64,000 nucleotides of DNA from Pinibacter soli (GTDB lineage: Bacteria; Bacteroidota; Bacteroidia; Chitinophagales; Chitinophagaceae). Under the pieces are notes generated by a model. The model ran no database searches, was not told the DNA's origin, and saw nothing but the letters and a program-made list of their open reading frames with translations. This document shows positions 38,202-46,912 of the stretch, one piece after another. Position numbers and translations under genes: made by a program. Every line of letters starts with the position of its first letter. Within the stretch, counting starts at the first letter, position 1. The stretch is taken from positions 724,155-788,154 of the forward strand of contig NZ_JASBRG010000007.1 of the NCBI RefSeq assembly GCF_029961145.1, given 5' to 3'.

Positions 38202-38744
38202 TCAGCAGCCACCTTTGCGAGGGGCACGTTTATAAATTATCTTACTATCTCGTTCTATATAGTCGCCCGATACTATTGGATATAAATACTTGGGGGCATG
38301 CGACACACTACGGCTTCTTATAGTTATCTTGTCGTTAACTTTCAGGCTTTGCAATTGCTGAAATTCGATAGAACTTTCCAGTCCAAAACTAAGAATATAA
38401 TCGTCACCATTAATCCTGACCATCACTCCGAAACCTAATCGTGAGCCTGGCGGAAGAGAAAGAGAGGTTACAACGGCCTCCATACTGGAAGAATCACTAA
38501 TATATTTCCCTATTTTAGCAGCACTGGCAAGTACTTTTTTACCTTCGGGAGACGTTTTCCATTTTGTGTACGCTATACCACCTGGGCTGGCCTCCCATTT
38601 TTTCACTGCGGCTTCCCTGTTTGCAGCAGAGAGTGGCTTTGGGGTTGATTTTGCAGAAGTTTCATTTTTGATTTCGCGATTGGCAAATAATAGTCCGCTT
38701 GCCACAACCAGCGCTAAGATCAGCGCATAGAGAACTTTTTTCAT
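38202..38744 (-). CDS. Exported protein of unknown function
   Basis: 180 residues from MKKVLYALILALVVASGLLF, which looks like a signal peptide or anchor. The mature part has REAAVKKWEASPGGIAYTKW and SPEGKKVLASAAKIGKYI (two related helical stretches with SPxG turns), then a probable beta domain (LGFGVMVRINGDDYILSFG, VNDKITIRSRSVSH). It ends in a Cys. No family recognised. The longer frame from 38930 lacks a signal and overlaps the divergent regulator gene. The divergent arrangement suggests it may be controlled by the membrane-tethered regulator. Confidence 0.75.
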   Translation of the reverse strand: MKKVLYALILALVVASGLLFANREIKNETSAKSTPKPLSAANREAAVKKWEASPGGIAYTKWKTSPEGKKVLASAAKIGKYISDSSSMEAVVTSLSLPPGSRLGFGVMVRINGDDYILSFGLESSIEFQQLQSLKVNDKITIRSRSVSHAPKYLYPIVSGDYIERDSKIIYKRAPRKGGC

Positions 38745-38894
38745 ATTTTTTGTAGTTTTAGTTAACATAAATCTGTCTTTTGATAAATCAGATCCGGTTA
38801 AAGTTGATGCAACAAAAATACTCTGACAGGGTTCAGACAGCAGAACCTGGATTGTAAATAATAGTGTAAACTTTGTAAATAATATCTTTGCATT

Positions 38895-39791
38895 ATGCTT
38901 GTTAGAAGAAATTTCCCGCTCATAAAGCATAAGTACATAGGCGGATTAATAATACTATTATTTATCTCGATAATCTGTGTGGCTTTCAGCATGACAGGCA
39001 GTGATAACTTTGACTTTGCCAGAAGGGAAATTTTGCTTCGCCGAATCGGGCATGAAATACTCCTTCAGTCGGGCGACAGCACATCACGGGTACTTCCAGT
39101 AAAAAAAATTGCCGGAAATGAATACCAGATCAGTTTTGAGAGTGCGTTTACTTTTCAACCCGAATTCCTGGTGAATACTACTCAGCGTTTGTTAGCCCAA
39201 GACCCGCTCGCAAGTGATTACATTGTTAATGTACTGAATTGTGCGAATGCCAGTGTAGCCTACGGATTTGCTATATCAAAAAATAAGAAAGATGATATTG
39301 TAGCCTGTAAAGGAAGAAGGCAACCCATAGCATGTTACATGATTAATATTAAATTCAAACCGGCAGGAATAATTACAGCAAAGAATGGATATCTTTTGGG
39401 CGGCTTGTTAGTTTTAGCATTTGTTGGATTTATTTTTTTAAGACCTGTTAAGCCGCGGAAGGATTTACCTGAACCTGACAGCGAGCATACTGGTATATTC
39501 ACTTTAGGTTCGATGTCGTTCGATGCAGAGACTCGTAAACTCATGATAAATGGAAAGACCATTGACTTGACGAGAACTGAAACCCGTGTACTCAGCATTT
39601 TCGCGTTGTCTCCTAACGAAACCATAGAGCGAAGCCGTCTACAAAAAGAGATATGGGAAGATGAAGGTGTTATAGTAGGCCGCAGTCTGGATATGTTCAT
39701 TTCAAAGCTTAGAAAAAAACTGGAACTTGATCCGAACATCAATATTGTTGTTATACGCGGCAAAGGATATAAGCTTGAAATTAGCTCTTAA
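38895..39791 (+). CDS. Membrane-tethered winged-helix (OmpR/ToxR-type) regulator
   Basis: A 298-residue protein with an N-terminal membrane helix (about 15-33, GGLIILLFISIICVAFSMTG), an extracytoplasmic segment of about 130 residues holding two Cys in a NCANASV and ACKGRRQPIACYM context, a second helix at about 165-181 (GYLLGGLLVLAFVGFIFL), and a C-terminal cytoplasmic winged helix (LMINGKTIDLTRTETRVLS, SLDMFISKLRKKLELDP, IRGKGYKLEI). It has no receiver domain. The DNA-binding part is C-terminal, the reverse of ToxR/CadC order. It probably senses envelope conditions directly. It is divergent from the exported-protein gene with 150 bases between the starts. Confidence 0.88.
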   Translation: MLVRRNFPLIKHKYIGGLIILLFISIICVAFSMTGSDNFDFARREILLRRIGHEILLQSGDSTSRVLPVKKIAGNEYQISFESAFTFQPEFLVNTTQRLLAQDPLASDYIVNVLNCANASVAYGFAISKNKKDDIVACKGRRQPIACYMINIKFKPAGIITAKNGYLLGGLLVLAFVGFIFLRPVKPRKDLPEPDSEHTGIFTLGSMSFDAETRKLMINGKTIDLTRTETRVLSIFALSPNETIERSRLQKEIWEDEGVIVGRSLDMFISKLRKKLELDPNINIVVIRGKGYKLEISS

Positions 39792-39803
39792 GAAAATCTT
39801 CCC

Positions 39804-40005
39804 GCTTCAACGGCATTGCTAAAAGCGTGGCTGGACGGGAGCAACTCCGGCATCAGTAATTTTAATCAACAGCATATTCAGGGCGACGTAAAACTATTGA
39901 GCATTTATTTTTATCTTCAACTTCAGTTTTTCAATTAAGCGTTTGTTTCGGCTGACAGTTCACTATTGCCGTGCCATCGCAAATGCCTCACCGTTGGTGG
40001 CAATG
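39804..40005 (+). repeat. Cassette-type spacer, first copy
   Basis: The 5' arm (39804-39834) holds CTTCAACGGCATTGC and GTGGCTGG; the 3' arm (39966-40003) holds GCCATCGCAAATGCC and ACCGTTGGTGGC. CAACGG/CCGTTG and GGCATTGC/GCAAATGCC pair, giving two nested stem pairs like an attC fold. Confidence 0.4.
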
Positions 40006-40058
40006 CATGCTTAATTTCACGTGCTCAAAATTATTTGTCTGCAGAAATTGGTATAGAA

Positions 40059-40436
40059 ATGATATCAAATTTGCTTCATAGCGCAGTTCCTGTTATCTCC
40101 ACTAACGATGTACAAAAAGCACTTTCTTTTTATATTAATATTCCTAGTTTGACTCTTGATTCCGAGTATGGAGAACCTGTCGTGTACGCAGGTGTAAAAT
40201 CAGGAGATGTAGAAATATATTTTTCTTACGGCCTAGACATTGCAAGTCTAATCAAAGAACAAAAAATCTGCCCTGAAATTTTTATTTGGGTATCCGATAC
40301 CGATAAATTATTTCAAAAACATTTAGCGGACGGCGTAAACATTATCGAGCCGATATCTGACAGGGCTTGGGGCGCAAGACAATATGTTGTTAAAGACATT
40401 AATGGCTATCACTTAAAATTTGCACAACCCATATGA
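40059..40436 (+). CDS. VOC/glyoxalase-bleomycin-resistance family protein
   Basis: 125 residues from MISNLLHSAVPVIST. The beta-alpha-beta-beta-beta repeats of the VOC fold are visible: VPVISTNDVQKALSFYINI, VYAGVKSGDVEIYFSYG, then EIFIWVSDTDKLFQKHLAD, ISDRAWGARQYVVKDINGY and HLKFAQPI. Members bind antibiotics or catalyse metal-dependent reactions on small substrates. Gene length and isolation between spacers are like an integron cassette gene. A longer upstream frame from 39966 is spacer sequence. Confidence 0.88.
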   Translation: MISNLLHSAVPVISTNDVQKALSFYINIPSLTLDSEYGEPVVYAGVKSGDVEIYFSYGLDIASLIKEQKICPEIFIWVSDTDKLFQKHLADGVNIIEPISDRAWGARQYVVKDINGYHLKFAQPI

Positions 40437-40445
40437 TAAAAAGCA

Positions 40446-40655
40446 TTGCCACCAACATCGTATTGGCGTTATGTAGGCGGACAAACAACGGAACTTCAAC
40501 ATCGTTTGCTTTTGATCTTTAGCTTCCAGCAGAAGAATAGAAGTCGGCTTTAGAATTTTAATCATCAACTTTTTATAATTTTATTCAGCAACGGTTATGA
40601 GCGGACGGTTTTCAAATGCCAGTTCTTCGCCAAGCCTGGTTCATTAGCTGCCACC
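40446..40655 (+). repeat. Cassette-type spacer, second copy
   Basis: 5' arm GCCACCAACATCGTATTGGC with GTAGGCGG (40446-40480); 3' arm TTCGCCAAGCCTGGTT with GCTGCCACC (40617-40654). TTGGCG and CGCCAA pair exactly. Confidence 0.4.
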
Positions 40656-40678
40656 CTATGGGACACACCTAATAATTT

Positions 40679-41242
40679 ATGCAGACACTTTTCATACCTG
40701 ACGTTGTACATATTGATATTATTGACCAATATGGCAAACCTTTCCGACAAACGAATATTTTAATTGGCATACAGACTTTTGCAAAACATAAAAACGACAT
40801 CGATATTTCACCGTTTTTAAGTGACCCAAACGGACGTATTACGATAAGAAGAGATGATCTAAAAAATCGAGCCGACATTTTCACTTCTTATGGACTTATG
40901 GACTATGTTTCTATTGAAGATGCAAAACCTGAAGTAAATATCTACTATTGGGGGAACAAAAAAATTGACAGGTGTATTAACTATTGGTCAATGCTTTTAA
41001 AAAATAAAAAGACTCATAAACCAACAGAATTAGAAATAAAATTATTGGGACACTTAAGTGAGGAATTAAAAAAAATGGAAAAGCGAGAAACTGAAGACTT
41101 AGAAATTTTCTCTTCGTGCTTTAACAGGACAGCAGAACAAGACGATGATATTATTTTAACACGCGACTCGTGGGACAGCCCATCCTCTGAGAAAACCTAT
41201 GTTGTAGCCTTACATGTGGGACGAAAGAAGGGTGGCAGCTAA
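40679..41242 (+). CDS. Protein of unknown function in cassette-like array
   Basis: 187 residues, cytoplasmic, no signal. The first part looks like a beta-rich domain (VVHIDIIDQYGKPFRQTNIL, then GRITIRRDDL); the second is helical and charged (LEIKLLGHLSEELKKMEKRE), and the C-terminal YVVALHVGRKKGGS is basic. No family recognised. The stop codon lies within the conserved 5' arm of the next spacer, so the end may have been set by a recombination event. Confidence 0.7.
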   Translation: MQTLFIPDVVHIDIIDQYGKPFRQTNILIGIQTFAKHKNDIDISPFLSDPNGRITIRRDDLKNRADIFTSYGLMDYVSIEDAKPEVNIYYWGNKKIDRCINYWSMLLKNKKTHKPTELEIKLLGHLSEELKKMEKRETEDLEIFSSCFNRTAEQDDDIILTRDSWDSPSSEKTYVVALHVGRKKGGS

Positions 41243-41405
41243 CAATGGCTTTGCAAGAGTTGGGCAGAAGTAATTGGCCCATCATCAATAGGAATTCTGA
41301 CCCGACTGTAGTAATTTGGCTTAAACGAATCAACTCTTTAATGGCCAAGCGAACAGAAGGAATGCTAATGCCTAACCTTCGCCAAGCCCTTGGCTGCTAG
41401 CCGAA
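41235..41405 (+). repeat. Cassette-type spacer, third copy
   Basis: 5' arm GCAGCTAACAATGGCTTTGC (41235-41254) followed by GTTGGGC (41259-41265), which fits the attC core GTTRRRY. The 3' arm has GCCTAAC (41370-41376), which fits RYYYAAC, then CGCCAAGCCCTTGGCTGC. GGCTT-GC/GC-AAGCC and GCAGC/GCTGC pair. The order of core heptamers is not that of a standard attC. Confidence 0.45.
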
Positions 41406-41442
41406 AACCCAAATGATCTTTACAATTCTAAAATGAAATGGT

Positions 41443-41949
41443 ATGAACTCTTCAGAACTTAAAAATCTACAAGCACCACTTAAGGCAAAATACAAACAAC
41501 ATCCCGAGTCTGCCATTATCACACTAAAAGCAAATGGAACCATTGGCGAAGGTATATCATGCAAAGTCGAAACCGGGCGTGCTTTAATTCAGGCAGGTCT
41601 TCACCCTGCTACCGGAGGAAACGGTTTATTAGCTTGTTCCGGTGATTTGCTTCTTGAGGCATTAGTTGCTTGTGCAGGTGTAACACTTAAAGCTGTTGCA
41701 ACAGCTATTGGAATAGATTCAATAACTGGAACAATCAAAGCAGAGGGAGATTTAGATTTTAGAGGAACCTTGGGTGTTTCTAAAGAAGTTCCTGTCGGAT
41801 TCCAAGAGATACGATTATTTTTTATTCTTGATGGCAAAATTGATAGCGAACAGTTGGCAAGTTTATCTAAACTTACAGAAAGATATTGCGTAGTTTATCA
41901 AACTTTAATCAAAGGAGTTAAAGTAAATACTGATTTCAAGACATCTTAG
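41443..41949 (+). CDS. OsmC-family protein
   Basis: 168 residues. The two redox-active Cys of the OsmC/Ohr fold are present in LLEALVACAGVTLK (about 86) and TERYCVVYQTL (about 148). The central GFQEIRLFFILDGKID strand pair also fits. Members reduce organic hydroperoxides or, in some subgroups, have unknown thiol roles. Single gene between spacers. Confidence 0.9.
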   Translation: MNSSELKNLQAPLKAKYKQHPESAIITLKANGTIGEGISCKVETGRALIQAGLHPATGGNGLLACSGDLLLEALVACAGVTLKAVATAIGIDSITGTIKAEGDLDFRGTLGVSKEVPVGFQEIRLFFILDGKIDSEQLASLSKLTERYCVVYQTLIKGVKVNTDFKTS

Positions 41950-42017
41950 AATGATCCTTCGGCTAACGAAAGTATTACTAAAATGCAGTTATTGCACCTT
42001 CTACCCAACCGTAATAA

Positions 42018-42854
42018 ATGATGAAACAGTTCCTCCCCGCAATTCTAATCATTATTTCATTGAAAGGTTTTACTCAGCCTTATGTGGATCCAATTCATGT
42101 AAGGTACACGTATGGATTTAAAGCTCAATCAAAAGCAGGAACGCCATTCAGTCATCTTTTCATAGGCCCTGATCTTCCCATACAACTAAAGAAGAATATC
42201 ATTTTTGTTATTAGCCCGATATATGAAAATTGGAATATTGATTCTTCTTCAAATAAATCATTCCTTCCCCCGGTAAGTAGTGTTGCCCTGGCACTTAGCG
42301 CCGTTATCCCCCTTGATACAACGCACTGGTCGCTTACAATTGCTGCCATACCCCGTATCAACAGCGAAAATTTAAAACCGGATAACGCTTTTCAAATGGG
42401 AGGCATCTTTTTGGCTGTTTACAAAAAGAATAACAACCTGAAATATAAGTTTGGCGTTTATGCCAACAGCGAATTTTTCGGACCATTTATCATACCACTT
42501 GCAGGCATTGACTGGCACATAAATAGCCGCAATAATTTGTTTGGTATATTGCCCGGAAGATTAACTTTTGAACACAAGCTCAATAATCATTTTTATATCG
42601 GCTCCACTTTCCGATTTATTACCAACTCGTATAAATTAAACAATGGCAACTACCTACGCATTGATGATAACCAGCTTGGCGGATTTATTGATTGTTACGC
42701 AACAAAGCATATTGTATTTACTGGCGAAGCCGGCTACGGCATTATGCGAAAATTAAGAACAGGTAATGGCCATAATAAAAATTATCTGACAGATTACAAT
42801 TGGGGCGATGGTTTTTTTATTAAACTAGATGCCAGCTATCGAATAAGGCTTTGA
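42018..42854 (+). CDS. Outer membrane beta-barrel protein, DUF6268-like
   Basis: 278 residues with signal peptide (FLPAILIIISLKGFTQ) and alternating strand pattern through the mature part (IHVRYTYGFKAQSKAG, NIIFVISPIYENWNID, FYIGSTFRFITNSYKL, HIVFTGEAGYGIMRKL), ending LDASYRIRL. Ten to twelve strands would fit. No enzyme motif. The DUF6268 resemblance is tentative. It begins 68 bases after the OsmC gene. Confidence 0.75.
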   Translation: MMKQFLPAILIIISLKGFTQPYVDPIHVRYTYGFKAQSKAGTPFSHLFIGPDLPIQLKKNIIFVISPIYENWNIDSSSNKSFLPPVSSVALALSAVIPLDTTHWSLTIAAIPRINSENLKPDNAFQMGGIFLAVYKKNNNLKYKFGVYANSEFFGPFIIPLAGIDWHINSRNNLFGILPGRLTFEHKLNNHFYIGSTFRFITNSYKLNNGNYLRIDDNQLGGFIDCYATKHIVFTGEAGYGIMRKLRTGNGHNKNYLTDYNWGDGFFIKLDASYRIRL

Positions 42855-43201
42855 ATTGTATCGCTGAATGGTCCCGGGGAAATTGAATATCTTTTGTTAT
42901 CGGCAACCTCAACTTGTTGGTTTGAAAAAAAGGGCGCTATTTTCTTAAAAAGCTTTCGATTTATGGGGAAAAATATTAAGTTCACAATTAACCTTTAAGC
43001 CCTCGCCATGTGACCGAGGTGGCGAAGCATTGGCTGAACCGGCAAATTGACAATAACTTTTGAACGCAAACACATCGCATTATATGATTCTCCATTTGCG
43101 TAAATTGAAATGTATTGTTGGATATCAATGTTTAAAAAACATTTCGGCAAGTATTAAGGGTTGAGAAACATGCGTATATTTATGAGTTAGTGCAATACAA
43201 A
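42855..43201. other. 347-base gap before the lipoprotein pseudogene
   Basis: Non-coding. A hairpin TCGCCA/TGGCGA (about 43007-43031) is visible but has no T run on either strand close enough for a terminator call. Confidence 0.3.
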
Positions 43202-43700
43202 ATGAGACACTTCCAAAACTTATAATTTCAGCGTTGACAGTTTTGCTTGTGGCACTTCTTGTAAGTTGTAACACTCGACAACAACCAACCCAAAAGCATG
43301 ATAACACTTTAATTTCTCACGCGAAGACTGTGAACTTTAAATTGACACAACCTTTACAAGTCTGAGACTAAATAGAATTGTCAAGAGGCTATGACTATGA
43401 CCCATTATTTTTAAAAAATCCGCCAGCCTCAAAGCGTAGTGGAACAGTTATCCAATTCAAGGACAAAATGAATCAACTGCTGCTGTTGTACAACTTGACC
43501 AAAAATTTTCTGGTGAAAAAATTACTGGCGACATAGTTGTTCTTGAACTTCGACACATTGGACAAACATGGCAAGAGCCTACACCAGTTCACATTGAATT
43601 ATGCGACTTTATGCCTGAAAACAAGACATGGAAAGACAGAAAGCAAGGAGAATGGGTTGAGGCTGTGGCGACGGTTACACTTGTACAAACAAAAAAATGA
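43202..43700 (+). pseudogene. Frameshifted lipoprotein gene of unknown function
   Basis: An ATG at 43202 is followed within seven codons by a stop; the next frame gives a lipoprotein signal (KLIISALTVLLVALLVSC) and NTRQQPTQKHDNTLISHAK up to a stop at 43363. From about 43460 another frame reads NESTAAVVQLDQKFSGEK, GDIVVLELRHIGQTWQEP and WKDRKQGEWVEAVATVTL to a TGA at 43698. The pieces are in order and have protein-like composition, so this is one gene broken by at least two frame changes. No family recognised. Confidence 0.65.
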
Positions 43701-43703
43701 CAA

Positions 43704-43910
43704 AGCGCAAGCCACTAACGTTGGATTTTCTGCAAGTTGGGGTTGACCCAGTAAAATGAGCCAATTGAAAATCCCTGCTTCAGTTCGGCCAGAAAAACAA
43801 CTATCAGATTTTGTACATTACTTAAACAAAATATATTTAATCAGCATCAGTTGTGGGCGCACACTGCAACAATGCCACGCCTGCACAAAGCCCTGACCGT
43901 TGTGCGTAAA
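43704..43910 (+). repeat. Cassette-type spacer, fourth copy
   Basis: 5' arm GCCACTAACGTTGG with TTTTCTGCAAGTTGGGG (43704-43742); 3' arm TGCACAAAGCCCTGACCG and TTGTGCGTAA (43880-43908). The 3' arm closely matches the one at 44998-45030. Confidence 0.45.
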
Positions 43911-43933
43911 TAATTTTGAAAAACTAGTACAGT

Positions 43934-44878
43934 ATGAAATATATTCTGACGACTCTAAGTCTGTTTGTGATCAATGTATGTTTTTGTCAAAATGGAAAGA
44001 TAATTGATCAGGAAAAAATTAGCATTACTGATGACATAATAAGTGCAACAAAAAAATTTCTTCCACAAATCGTAGACTCAATATCACATGTTGACTATTA
44101 TAAAATCACTTACTTATCTGATGGATTGAAGGTAACAGGTTATATGGCCGTTCCACATGGTGCCGAAAAATTTCCTTGTCTTATTTTTAACAGGGGAGGT
44201 AATCAGGACTTTGGTAAAATTGATACTTACCAGATGTTAGGCTACATGGGTGTCATTTCCAGTTGGGGCTATGTTGTTGTCGGCAGTCAATATCGTGGAA
44301 ACGATGGCGGGGAGGGAAAGGAAGAATTTGGAGGAAAAGACATTGATGATGTAATGAATTTAATTCCCCTGCTGGCCTCTATTTCTAATGCGGACACTTC
44401 AAGAATGGGCATTTACGGTGTTAGCAGAGGAGGAATGATGACCTATAAGGCTCTTACAAAAACAAATCGTTTCAAAGCTGCGATTAGTATTTCCGGTTCG
44501 GCTGATGAAGTGCAAGGAATGAAGGACCGTCCGGAATTTGATTCGTTATACTTAGAACTTGTACCTGGCTATAGCAAAAACAAAATGGCAGCATTACAAG
44601 AGAGATCTGCCTTTTATTTTGCTGAACAAATGAATAAATCAACTCCTATCCTGATTTTGCAGGGTACTGCAGACTGGAGAGTCCCCACTAATGAAGTGCT
44701 ACCATTGGTTGATAAACTGTATACGATAAAACATCCGGTTCGATTTATTTTATTTGAAGGCGGCACGCATGGACTTATGGAATACATTGATGAAATATAT
44801 AGGCAGATGAAGTTGTTTTTTGATATCTATGTTAAAGAAGCAAAGAAGTGGCCTACTCTCGAACCTAATGGAACCTGA
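43934..44878 (+). CDS. Secreted alpha/beta hydrolase of the prolyl-oligopeptidase-like group
   Basis: 314 residues with signal peptide (YILTTLSLFVINVCFC). The serine nucleophile lies in GVSRGG (about 163), Asp in QGTADWR (about 246) and His in EGGTHG (about 278). The oxyanion region is preceded by CLIFNRGGNQDFG and VVVGSQYRGNDGG. This S9-like pattern occurs in peptidases and esterases. A C-terminal fragment of a close paralogue lies at 45425-45814. A single gene between two cassette spacers. Confidence 0.88.
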   Translation: MKYILTTLSLFVINVCFCQNGKIIDQEKISITDDIISATKKFLPQIVDSISHVDYYKITYLSDGLKVTGYMAVPHGAEKFPCLIFNRGGNQDFGKIDTYQMLGYMGVISSWGYVVVGSQYRGNDGGEGKEEFGGKDIDDVMNLIPLLASISNADTSRMGIYGVSRGGMMTYKALTKTNRFKAAISISGSADEVQGMKDRPEFDSLYLELVPGYSKNKMAALQERSAFYFAEQMNKSTPILILQGTADWRVPTNEVLPLVDKLYTIKHPVRFILFEGGTHGLMEYIDEIYRQMKLFFDIYVKEAKKWPTLEPNGT

Positions 44879-44880
44879 TA

Positions 44881-45030
44881 TGCCGCACAGCAAAAAGTTT
44901 GGCAATATGGAGGCTGGACAAGCAACGCAAAACTCTAGTTTTTAACTTCACCAAAATAATTTCAAACAGCTATCGCCAGACGAATTGCTAATTTCCAACC
45001 TGCATAAAGCCCTGTACAGTGTGGGCAATT
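44881..45030 (+). repeat. Cassette-type spacer, fifth copy
   Basis: 5' arm TGCCGCACAGC with AGTTTGGCAATATGG and GGCTGG (44881-44918); 3' arm ACCTGCATAAAGCCCTG with AGTGTGGGCA (44998-45027). TGCCGCACA pairs with TGTGGGCA. Confidence 0.45.
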
Positions 45031-45066
45031 ATTTGGCATTTCCTATATAAAAAAACAAAAGAAAAT

Positions 45067-45441
45067 ATGAAAGTTATAAAATTTGTTTTCGCAGTCTCAT
45101 TCATTTTTTTACTGAGTTGCAAACAAGACATTAAAACAAAAAACACCGAGAAATTACAGTTGGTAATGAATGACTTTTTTGATGCGGTTCAGACAAAGAA
45201 CTTTGACAAAATTAAAAATTTAACGGATACTGATTTTCTTCTTTATGGACATGGGAAAATATTAAACGCTGACGGTTTGATTAAATTAATCAAAGGCTTC
45301 CCTGATATAAAGACGGGTCATGAATTAGGAAATTTTAACATTGACATTGGGGACAATATCGCCAACATGACCTATATAAATCACTATATAATTTATGACT
45401 CAGTGCAGATAACAAAAGATTTTCTTGAGAGTGCTGACTAA
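45067..45441 (+). CDS. NTF2/SnoaL-like lipoprotein, probably 3'-truncated
   Basis: 124 residues from MKVIKFVFAVSFIFLLSCKQ, with lipobox LLSC. The body resembles the SnoaL/NTF2 fold: MNDFFDAVQTKNFDKIKNL, TDFLLYGHGKILNADGLI, and NIANMTYINHYIIYDSV. It stops at TKDFLESAD, just where the fold should have its last strand pair (ES-ALV... RWKI type), and the following frame, overlapping by 17 bases, is the C-terminal part of a different hydrolase. A deletion fusing two genes explains both truncations. Confidence 0.7.
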   Translation: MKVIKFVFAVSFIFLLSCKQDIKTKNTEKLQLVMNDFFDAVQTKNFDKIKNLTDTDFLLYGHGKILNADGLIKLIKGFPDIKTGHELGNFNIDIGDNIANMTYINHYIIYDSVQITKDFLESAD

Positions 45442-45814
45442 TGCATTGATTAATACTTCTAAAAGACCTGAAATGGATTCTGTATTTTCTGAATTGGTAC
45501 CAGGTTATTTTACAAATAGAGATTCTGCTTTAAAATCAAGGTCTGCGGTATATTGGGCCGACAAAATATGTAAAACCACTCCATTATTTTTGTTGGCAGG
45601 AAGCGCTGACTGGCGAGTTTCTCCCGAGGAAGCATTAGAAATGGTGAATGTGCTTTATAAAATTAAACATCCTTTGCGTTTTGAATTTTTCGAAGGTGGC
45701 CAACATAGTTTAATAGAGCACTTTGACGAGGTGAATCACTCAATAAAATTATTTCTTGATACTTACGTGCGTGATAAAAAAAGCTGGCCTAGTTTAAATC
45801 CTCACGGGAATTAA
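45425..45814 (+). pseudogene. C-terminal fragment of a second alpha/beta hydrolase
   Basis: From residue about 12 onward the frame is clearly paralogous to the hydrolase at 43934-44878: RPEMDSVFSELVPGY vs RPEFDSLYLELVPGY, GSADWRVSPEEALEMV, IKHPLRFEFFEGGQHSL and SWPSLNPHGN. The Asp and His of the triad remain, but the nucleophile half is gone, so it cannot be active alone. The first residues (MRVLTNALIN) belong to the junction. Confidence 0.8.
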
Positions 45815-45822
45815 TACAACTT

Positions 45823-45895
45823 CATACAACAATGTATTTGCAAAAGTTTGGCGGTCGGAAGGGTTAGCGGTCAGGCTATAGCGACACGCTAAATA
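45823..45895 (+). repeat. Cassette-type spacer, sixth copy, with hairpin
   Basis: 5' arm CATACAACAATGTATTTGC with AAAGTTTGGCGGTC. TTAGCGGTC (45864-45872) pairs with GAC-A-CGCTAA (45883-45892) as a 9-bp stem with one bulge, 13 bases before the next gene. Confidence 0.4.
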
Positions 45896-45905
45896 TGAAC
45901 AAATC

Positions 45906-46865
45906 ATGAGAACAACATCATTAGTAAAAATATCAGACAGCTTATCGGGCAATCAGCATAAGGAAATCGCAGAAAAAATATTAGCTCATAAAATAGACGG
46001 AATCGAGGTCTCACATTTTGGTGGACGCTGGGGTGATACTTGGGATGCAGACAAAAATTACAACTTAGACTTTTTAAAGTTTTATAAAGGAATAAAGGCT
46101 CTAAGGGTTTTTCTCACTAGTGTAACAGACTTGACTCCAATCCTGGCTCTTACCGACACTTTAGAACATTTGCAACTTGGAGAATTTAATTTGAAGAAGA
46201 TTTCATTGGAGCCATTAGCTCAGTTAAAAAACTTGACATATCTATCTGTAGTAAGAAATCAAAACAGCCTTGAAAGTATTACTCAACTACCGAAATTATC
46301 AGGTTTAGCATTGACAGGTCATTCAATTGAAAAACTACCTTTTTTAAATGAGCTAACGGAATTGAAACAGCTTTATATTGGCTTTGGAACTTCAAAAAAC
46401 TTTGACAACATACAAAGCTTGACAAAACTGGAAGAGCTTGACGTACTATGGGTCAAACAACTATCCGACATACGAGCAGTTTCAAAGTTGGCCAATCTTG
46501 TAAAACTTAGAATGGAAGATGAAAAACAAATAGCAGTACTGCCCGACTTATCCAAATTGACTAACCTGAAGAACATACGATTGATGAATTTCGGTTCATT
46601 GGAAGATGTTTCAGCTTTGGTTAACTCAAACGTTGAGGAATTTATTCTAACTGGCCCAAATAAAAACGTGGATTTTTTAAAGTCGTTATCCACTGCAAAT
46701 CAATTACAAAAAGTCTATACATTTTTTTATACCAAGAGAGAACAAGACAAAGCTGAAAAGATATTAGGCAACAAATTTTGTGGGACTGACAAAATGAATT
46801 TTGATATGCCGGATAGAACACGAATTTTATACCATGACGTTGAAACCGGACAAAGAATAGTATGA
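45906..46865 (+). CDS. Leucine-rich-repeat protein of unknown partner
   Basis: 319 residues, no signal peptide. Irregular leucine-rich repeats run from about 70 to 270 with units of about 21-24 residues (LEHLQLGEFNLKKISLEPLA, LKNLTYLSVVRNQNSLESI, LTELKQLYIGFGTSKNFDNI, LTNLKNIRLMNFGSLEDV). LRR proteins bind other proteins; no catalytic domain is attached. It sits alone between cassette-type boundaries. A defence, toxin-immunity or regulatory binding role is possible but not shown. Confidence 0.82.
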   Translation: MRTTSLVKISDSLSGNQHKEIAEKILAHKIDGIEVSHFGGRWGDTWDADKNYNLDFLKFYKGIKALRVFLTSVTDLTPILALTDTLEHLQLGEFNLKKISLEPLAQLKNLTYLSVVRNQNSLESITQLPKLSGLALTGHSIEKLPFLNELTELKQLYIGFGTSKNFDNIQSLTKLEELDVLWVKQLSDIRAVSKLANLVKLRMEDEKQIAVLPDLSKLTNLKNIRLMNFGSLEDVSALVNSNVEEFILTGPNKNVDFLKSLSTANQLQKVYTFFYTKREQDKAEKILGNKFCGTDKMNFDMPDRTRILYHDVETGQRIV

Positions 46866-46912
46866 ACAAAAGAACTTCAGACAAAAGCCCGAACGCCCAA
46901 CAAAATATTGCT

